Source of the DNA: Arenicola marina
Taxonomy: Eukaryota; Annelida; Polychaeta; Arenicolidae
Direction of reading: 5' to 3'
DNA: 64,000 bases
NCBI GenBank assembly: GCA_964019135.1
Contig: OZ025261.1
Span: forward strand, 33,744,738 to 33,808,737
The translations under genes were made by a program, and so were the position numbers. Shown here piece by piece: positions 60,501 through 64,000 of this stretch (positions within the stretch are counted from its first letter, which is position 1; every line of letters begins with the position of its first letter). The notes beneath the pieces were generated by a model. The model made no database searches. It was not told the DNA's origin and saw only the letters and a program-made list of their open reading frames with translations.

Positions 60501-61559
60501 GGTTCGAACCTTGCTACCTACATCCAATCCCATTCCATTGTCTGGGGATGTTTATTGGCCCAATATGACCTTCATATATGCACCAAAACGGCCTAAAAGC
60601 CAAACTTTCGTGTCCTTTTCGTGGCCTGCAGATAGTGGATCATTGGCTGTCACTGGATCCACACAAAGCGAACGCCGTCACGGAGAAACCCTTCAAAAAG
60701 CGTGAGTCACCGTGTTTTTTATAAGCGGGTCCAGTGGTGCCCGAACCCTGTGACATCCGCGGGCCTATCCCGCGTGCCGTAGCCTTCATAGCGCATAAGG
60801 CCTAAAGGTTTTCCTTTTTTTTCATACAGAATTCAGTTATTCATTGACCTGCAATTAAAAATTGGCAATGTATGTATCTCTTATTAAAATTTAAAAACTG
60901 CGCACTATGCAAAACTTGTATGATTTTATGTAATGTCATGTGGGCCTTAAGGCCTTTCAAGACTAATAAAAAACCAATCAATTAATGAAGAGTATTATGA
61001 GTTTGGAGTCCACGATGTTTTAGCATGGACTTGATCAATTCTAAATCTTTGCTTCATGTTTTAGTTTGGTCGATGTACATTTTTTCAAGTTTACTGTTCA
61101 TAACATTCCAGAGAAAACTTTCCGCTTGCCTGCAAGCCTTGAATCAGAGGCGACTAGAAAAAGAAAACGGAAACAGCATGTGAACGAAAGTCGACCCCTT
61201 CTACCCATCAGCGAGTTCTGTGCGCAGGCTTGTGAGTCTGTTTGATGACTTCTCTCAACACGTGCAGCCGTGAACGCCCGGGCGAATGTTAACTATTAAT
61301 AACATAACGTCTAACGCTCTAAAGTTCCACATTATATATTAAAAAAAGATCACCGAATTGGTGCATGTCAACATACAAAGCGGATCCATGGTTCCCCTCT
61401 GACGACTATCTGTTTTTTCGGTGTTTAGACAGCGCCACGTCCTGTCAGCGGTTGCCACGCAACCCTCTGGCGGCGCCGTCCTTCCCGGAGTTCGAGCACC
61501 TGTTCTGGAGCGAGCAGCGACGGCGGCAGGCGCGGGTCAGGGAAGAGAAGAAGTGGATG
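51413..61559 (+). CDS. NCAPH2: Condensin-2 complex subunit H2 (kleisin), 5' thirteen coding exons, partial
   Basis: NCAPH2 is the kleisin of condensin II, bridging SMC2/SMC4 and the HEAT subunits in the nucleus for chromosome condensation. Exons: 51413-51541, 51787-51888, 52335-52390, 52674-52752, 54346-54417, 54692-54771, 55096-55247, 55483-55569, 56168-56259, 57007-57078, 60632-60701, 61112-61231, 61429-61559. Phases agree throughout, giving 1242 nt or 414 residues; human NCAPH2 has about 605, so about 190 residues lie beyond the window. Signatures are [20 protein letters not shown] at the start, [12 protein letters not shown] near 65, [15 protein letters not shown] near 80, FLTLDD near 125, MNTCAVHP near 190, and SLDP...KPFKK near 325. 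An acceptor (TTCTCAG) just before the ATG means an unlocated non-coding exon lies upstream. At least four introns start with minisatellites. Confidence 0.93.
51542..51786 (+). other. NCAPH2 intron 1
   Basis: Short intron, nothing notable; T-rich tract near 51610. Confidence 0.8.
51787..51888 (+). CDS. NCAPH2: NCAPH2 exon 2 (residues 44-77)
   Basis: Acceptor CATGTCTGGCAG, donor GTATGT, phase 0 to 0. It encodes [20 protein letters not shown] then [11 protein letters not shown], matching [18 protein letters not shown] in human. Confidence 0.95.
51889..52334 (+). other. NCAPH2 intron 2
   Basis: Contains a diverged plus-oriented fragment of the common SINE body at about 52060-52205 (CTTTGCAAAGAGCAGGGGGT). 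Otherwise nothing is seen. Confidence 0.6.
52335..52390 (+). CDS. NCAPH2: NCAPH2 exon 3 (residues 78-95)
   Basis: Encodes [18 protein letters not shown], matching [18 protein letters not shown] in human. Donor GTAAGC, phase 2. Confidence 0.95.
52674..52752 (+). CDS. NCAPH2: NCAPH2 exon 4 (residues 96-122)
   Basis: Acceptor GAATTGTGTAG, phase 2 to 0, donor GAG|GTAAGT. Encodes a charged linker [19 protein letters not shown]. Family similarity is weak here, as expected of the variable linker; frame and splice sites support it. The donor is the start of the 23-bp array. Confidence 0.8.
52753..53890. repeat. 23-bp minisatellite starting at the NCAPH2 exon 4 donor (~49 copies)
   Basis: The unit holds TATGGTCACTGTCTCTATCAG plus TG. 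The first unit overlaps the donor itself (GTAAGTATGGTCACTG). Copies alternate TCTCTATCAG and TCTCTGTCAG. No unit has a plus-strand stop, so all three frames stay open for about 365-416 codons, one of them continuous with exon 4. Confidence 0.95.
53891..54345 (+). other. Rest of NCAPH2 intron 4
   Basis: Non-coding, two A-rich runs near 54020-54060. Nothing else is recognised. Confidence 0.7.
54346..54417 (+). CDS. NCAPH2: NCAPH2 exon 5 (residues 123-146)
   Basis: Acceptor TATTTCCTCTAG, donor GTATGA, phase 0 to 0. It encodes [19 protein letters not shown], matching FLSLDDFPDSRTNVDL in human. Confidence 0.9.
54692..54771 (+). CDS. NCAPH2: NCAPH2 exon 6 (residues 147-172)
   Basis: Acceptor GACTGTTCCAG, donor GTGGGT, phase 0 to 2. 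It encodes [20 protein letters not shown] then PLL, matching IPLLPMALVAPDEMEKNNNPL in human. Confidence 0.9.
54772..55095 (+). other. NCAPH2 intron 6
   Basis: Non-coding, unremarkable; ends in CGCCTTTTCAG. Confidence 0.8.
55096..55247 (+). CDS. NCAPH2: NCAPH2 exon 7 (residues 173-223)
   Basis: Phase 2 to 1. It encodes [20 protein letters not shown] then PSGIQLLDL, matching [21 protein letters not shown] in human. The exon ends ACCCTACAC|GTGAGT-like (CCTACAC|GTGAGTCTG), and this border is repeated downstream. Confidence 0.95.
55238..55422. repeat. ~35-50-bp tandem repeat of NCAPH2 exon 7 end plus donor (5 donors)
   Basis: TACACGTGAGT occurs five times (donor G at about 55248, 55283, 55320, 55361, 55411), each preceded by CCCTACAC-type exon sequence. 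Spacers contain CCACACC and CCCTACACC. It is a young or small version of the larger arrays. Confidence 0.9.
55483..55569 (+). CDS. NCAPH2: NCAPH2 exon 8 (residues 224-252)
   Basis: Acceptor TTTGTCTTCCAG, donor GTGAGTACC, phase 1 to 1. Encodes a proline/glycine-rich linker ending [11 protein letters not shown], like QPMEVSV in human. Moderate support. Confidence 0.78.
55570..56167 (+). other. NCAPH2 intron 8
   Basis: No feature recognised beyond ordinary intron sequence. Confidence 0.7.
56168..56259 (+). CDS. NCAPH2: NCAPH2 exon 9 (residues 253-283)
   Basis: Acceptor TTTTTCTCCACCTAG, donor GTAACT, phase 1 to 0. Encodes the acidic linker [20 protein letters not shown]. This resembles the acidic middle of vertebrate NCAPH2 in composition only. 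Confidence 0.75.
56322..56772. repeat. 18-bp minisatellite in NCAPH2 intron 9 (~25 copies)
   Basis: The unit GGCCAAAGCTGCACGCGT (variants CTTGGCC, CTTAGCC) starts about 62 bp after the exon 9 donor. In one plus frame it reads ([12 protein letters not shown])n. The period of three codons keeps frames open on both strands. Confidence 0.97.
56773..57006 (+). other. Rest of NCAPH2 intron 9
   Basis: Unremarkable; ends in ACTTTTGCAG. Confidence 0.8.
57007..57078 (+). CDS. NCAPH2: NCAPH2 exon 10 (residues 284-307)
   Basis: Acceptor CCGTTACTTTTGCAG, donor CCC|GTAAGTACC, phase 0 to 0. It encodes a basic linker ([18 protein letters not shown]). The last ~35 nt and the donor are the founder of the downstream array. 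Confidence 0.85.
57045..60045. repeat. 47/49-bp minisatellite made of NCAPH2 exon 10 end plus donor (~60 copies)
   Basis: Each unit contains CCAGTCCCCTCTAAACCC|GT and AAGTACCCACAGCCCGGAGA, then CCCATGCAG (49-bp form) or CCCAGCAC (47-bp form). Nearly all keep a consensus GTAAGTACC donor; a minority read GTCAGT, GTACGT or GTAGGT. Read through the first donor, the frame hits TAA at the end of the second unit (CCC CTC TAA), so only the first donor keeps the protein. Confidence 0.96.
60046..60631 (+). other. Rest of NCAPH2 intron 10
   Basis: It contains a SINE relic around 60450-60515 with a clear B box (GGGTTCGAACC). Otherwise ordinary intron. Confidence 0.6.
60632..60701 (+). CDS. NCAPH2: NCAPH2 exon 11 (residues 308-330)
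   Basis: Acceptor GTGGCCTGCAG, donor GTGAGTC, phase 0 to 1. It encodes [20 protein letters not shown] then K, matching DPWQSLDPF...KPFKKG in human. Confidence 0.92.
60702..61111 (+). other. NCAPH2 intron 11
   Basis: It contains a LINE/SINE tail-like string near 60945-60985 (GGGCCTTAAGGCCTTTCAAG followed by an A-rich end). No gene. Confidence 0.5.
61112..61231 (+). CDS. NCAPH2: NCAPH2 exon 12 (residues 331-370)
   Basis: Phase 1 to 1. It encodes [20 protein letters not shown] then [12 protein letters not shown], matching VPPCVEEALGQKRKRKGAAKL and FHQWYLAAY in human. The KRKRK cluster is a likely nuclear localisation signal. Confidence 0.9.
61429..61559 (+). CDS. NCAPH2: NCAPH2 exon 13 (residues 371-414)
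   Basis: Acceptor TCGGTGTTTAG, donor ATG|GTGAGC, phase 1 to 0. It encodes [20 protein letters not shown] then REEKKWM, matching GPSFADMEVLYWTHVKEQLE in human. The next exon is beyond the window. Confidence 0.92.
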
Positions 61560-64000
61560 GTGAGCCACGTGACATCAAGTCAGACCCTAGGCTGAGTCAC
61601 GTGTAACAGTTGTCAAATCAGGCCTTAGGCTGAGTCACGTGTAACAGTTGTCAAGTCAGACCTTAGGCTGAGTCACGTGTAACAGTTGTCAAGTCAGGCC
61701 CTAGGTTGAGTCACGTGTAAGAGTTGTCAAGTCAGGCCCTAGGTTGAGTCACGTGTAACAGTTGTCAAGTCAGACCTTAGGCTGAGTCACGTGTAACAGT
61801 TGTCAAGTCAGACCTTAGGCTGAGTCACGTGTAACAGTTGTCAAGTCAGACCTTAGGCTGAGTCACGTGTAACAGTTGTCAAGTCAGGCCTTAGGCTGAG
61901 TCACGTGTAACAGTTGTCAAGTCAGGCCTTAGGCTGAGTCACGTGTAACAGTTGTCAAGTCAGACCTTAGGCTGAGTCACGTGTAACAGTTGTCAAGTCA
62001 GGCCCTCGGTTGAGTCACGTGTAACAGTTGTCAAGTCAGGCCCTAGGTTGAGTCACGTGTAACAGTTGTCAAGTCAGACCTTAGGCTGAGTCACGTGTAA
62101 CAGTTGTCAAGTCAGGCCCTCGGTTGAGTCACGTGTAACAGTTGTCAAGTCGGGCCCTAGGTTGAGTCACATGTAACAGTTGTCAAGTCAGGCCTTAGGT
62201 TGAGTCACGTGTACCAGCTGTCAAGTCAGGCCTTAGGTTGAGTCACGTGTACCAGCTGTCAAGTCAGGCCTTAGGCTGAGTCACGTGTAACAGTTGTCAA
62301 GTCAGGCCCTCGGTTGAGTCACGTGTAACAGTTGTCAAGTCAGGCCCTAGGTTGAGTCACGTGTAACAGTTGTCAAGTCAGACCTTAGGCTGAGTCACGT
62401 GTAACAGTTGTTAAGTCAGGCCTTAGGCTGAGTCACGTATAACAGTTGTCAAGTCCGACCTTAGGCTGAGTCACGTGTAAAAGTTGTCAAGTTAGACCTT
62501 AGGCTGAGTCACGTGTAACAGTTGTCAAGTCAGACCTTAGGCTGAGTCACGTGTAACAGTTGTCAAGTCAGGCCTTAGGCTGAGTCACGTGTAACAGTTG
62601 TCAAGTCAGGCCTTAGGCTGAGTCACGTGTAACAGTTGTCAAGTGAGACCTTAGGCTGAGTCACGTGTAACAGTTGTCAAGTCAGGCCTTAGGCTGAGTC
62701 ACGTGTAACAGTTGTCAAGTCAGACCTTAGGCTGAGTCACGTGTAACAGTTGTCAAGTCAGACCTTAGGCTGAGTCACGTGTAACAGTTGTCAAGTCAGA
62801 CCTTAGGCTGAGTCACGTGTAACAGTTGTCAAGTCAGACCTTAGGCTGAGTCACGTGTAACAGTTGTCAAGTCAGGCCTTAGGCTGAGTCACATGTAACA
62901 GTTGGCAAGTCAGGCCTTAGGTTGAGTCACGTGTAACAGTTGTCAAGTCAGACCTTAGGCTGAGTCACGTGTAACAGCTGTCAAGTCAGGCCCTAGGCTG
63001 AGTCACGTGTAACAGTTGTCAAGTCAGACCTTAGGCTGAGTCACGTGTAACAGTTGTCAAGTCAGGCCTTAGGCTGAGTCACGTGTAACAGTTGTCAAGT
63101 CAGACCTTAGGTTGAGTCACGTGTACCAGTTGTCAAGTCAGGCCCTAGGTTGAGTCACGTGTAACAGTTGTCAAGTCAGGCCCTAAGTTGAGTCACGTGT
63201 AACAGTTGTCAAGTCAGACCTTAGGCTGAGTCACGTGTAACAGTTGTCAAGTCAGGCCCTAAGTTGAGTCACGTGTAACAGTTGTCAAGTCAGACCTTAG
63301 GCTGAGTCACGTGTAACAGTTGTCAAGTCAGGTCCTCGGTTGAGTCACGTGTAACAGTTGTCCAGTCAGACCTTAGGTTGAGTCACGTGTAATAGTTGTC
63401 AAGTCAGACCTGAGGCTGAGTCACGTGTGACAGTTGTCAAGTCAGACCTTAGGCTGAGTCACGTGTAACAGTTGTCAAGTCAGACCTTAGGTTGAGTCAC
63501 GTGTAACAGTTGTCAAGTCAGACCTTAGGCTGAGTCACGTGTAACAGTTGTCAAGTCAGGCCCTAGGTTGAGTCACGTGTACCAGTTGTCAAGTCAGGCC
63601 CTAGGTTGAGTCACGTGTAACAGTTGTCAAGTCAGGCCCTAAGTTGAGTCACGTGTAACAGTTGTCAAGTCAGACCTTAGGCTGAGTCACGTGTAACAGT
63701 TGTCAAGTCAGGCCCTCGGTTGAGTCACGTGTAACAGTTGTCCAGTCAGGCCCTAGGTTGAGTCACGTGTAACAGTTGTCAAGTCAGACCTTAGGCTGAG
63801 TCACGTGTAACAGTTGTCAAGTCAGGCCCTAGGTTGACTCACGTGTAACAGTTGTCAAGTCAGACCTTAGGTTGAGTCACGTGTAACAGTTGTCAAGTCA
63901 GACCTTAGGTTGAGTCACGTGTAACAGTTGTTAAGTCAGGCTTTAGGCTGAGTCACATGTTGTCAAGTCAGGCCCTAGGTTGAGTCACATGTTGTCAAGT
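61560..64000. repeat. 38-bp minisatellite starting at the NCAPH2 exon 13 donor (~63 copies, runs off the edge)
   Basis: The intron begins GTGAGCCACGTGACATCAAG; each later unit begins CTGAGTCACGTGTAACAGTT and continues GTCAAGTCAGGCCTTAGG. The first unit is thus the donor, but in later units the donor GT has become CT or TT, so the site is not repeated. Every unit carries TGAGTCACGTG, an AP-1-like TGAGTCA overlapping an E-box CACGTG. Confidence 0.95.

Overview
This is a 64 kb piece of an animal nuclear genome. It has intron-rich genes with GT-AG splice sites, tRNA-derived SINEs, small inverted-repeat transposons, poly-G/poly-C runs and an unusually heavy load of minisatellites. The proteins are bilaterian. 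The gene pairing matches the chordate LMF2-NCAPH2 locus, and the minisatellites sitting on exon-intron borders point to a cephalochordate (amphioxus, Branchiostoma). The phylum is an inference; the gene identities are well supported. A 200-base run of N at 31883-32082 marks an assembly gap.

Three protein genes can be built from the sequence. (1) LMF2, lipase maturation factor 2, minus strand, 46113 down to 2191. It has 17 coding exons joining in frame to about 687 residues, plus one alternative exon. (2) An MFHAS1-like LRR-Roc-COR (ROCO) gene, plus strand, two coding exons (20585-20954 and 21390-24259), about 1079 residues. It lies on the opposite strand inside LMF2 intron 7. (3) NCAPH2, the condensin II kleisin subunit, plus strand, from 51413. 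Thirteen coding exons (414 residues) are present and the gene runs off the right edge. LMF2 and NCAPH2 are head to head across 5.3 kb, as at human 22q13.33.

Layout: 1-2190 LMF2 3' flank with an 81-bp-unit minisatellite; 2191-13473 LMF2 exons 17 to 8, including a 3.4 kb array of 75-bp units at exon 10 and a pair of equal-length alternative exons 12; 13474-26573 intron 7 with several minisatellites, SINEs and the nested ROCO gene; 26574-28574 exons 7 to 4 with an exon-5 array; 28575-43296 the 14.7 kb intron 3, with a 39-bp array, a G-rich block, the N gap, a 3.3 kb array of 23-25-bp units and a 68-bp array; 43297-46113 exons 3 to 1; 46114-51407 intergenic, with MITEs, one inserted in another, and a foldback element; 51408-64000 NCAPH2, whose introns begin with minisatellites.

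The main finding is that minisatellites repeatedly start at 5' splice sites. At LMF2 exons 10 and 5 and NCAPH2 exons 10 and 7, each repeat unit copies the exon end, the GT donor and the first intron bases, giving roughly 45, 11, 60 and 5 tandem donor-like sites. At NCAPH2 exons 4 and 13 the array starts at the donor itself. Where I traced the frame in the large arrays, only the first (exon-proximal) donor keeps the reading frame. A second result is a pair of 116-nt alternative LMF2 exons with the same phase, which cannot be used together without a frameshift.
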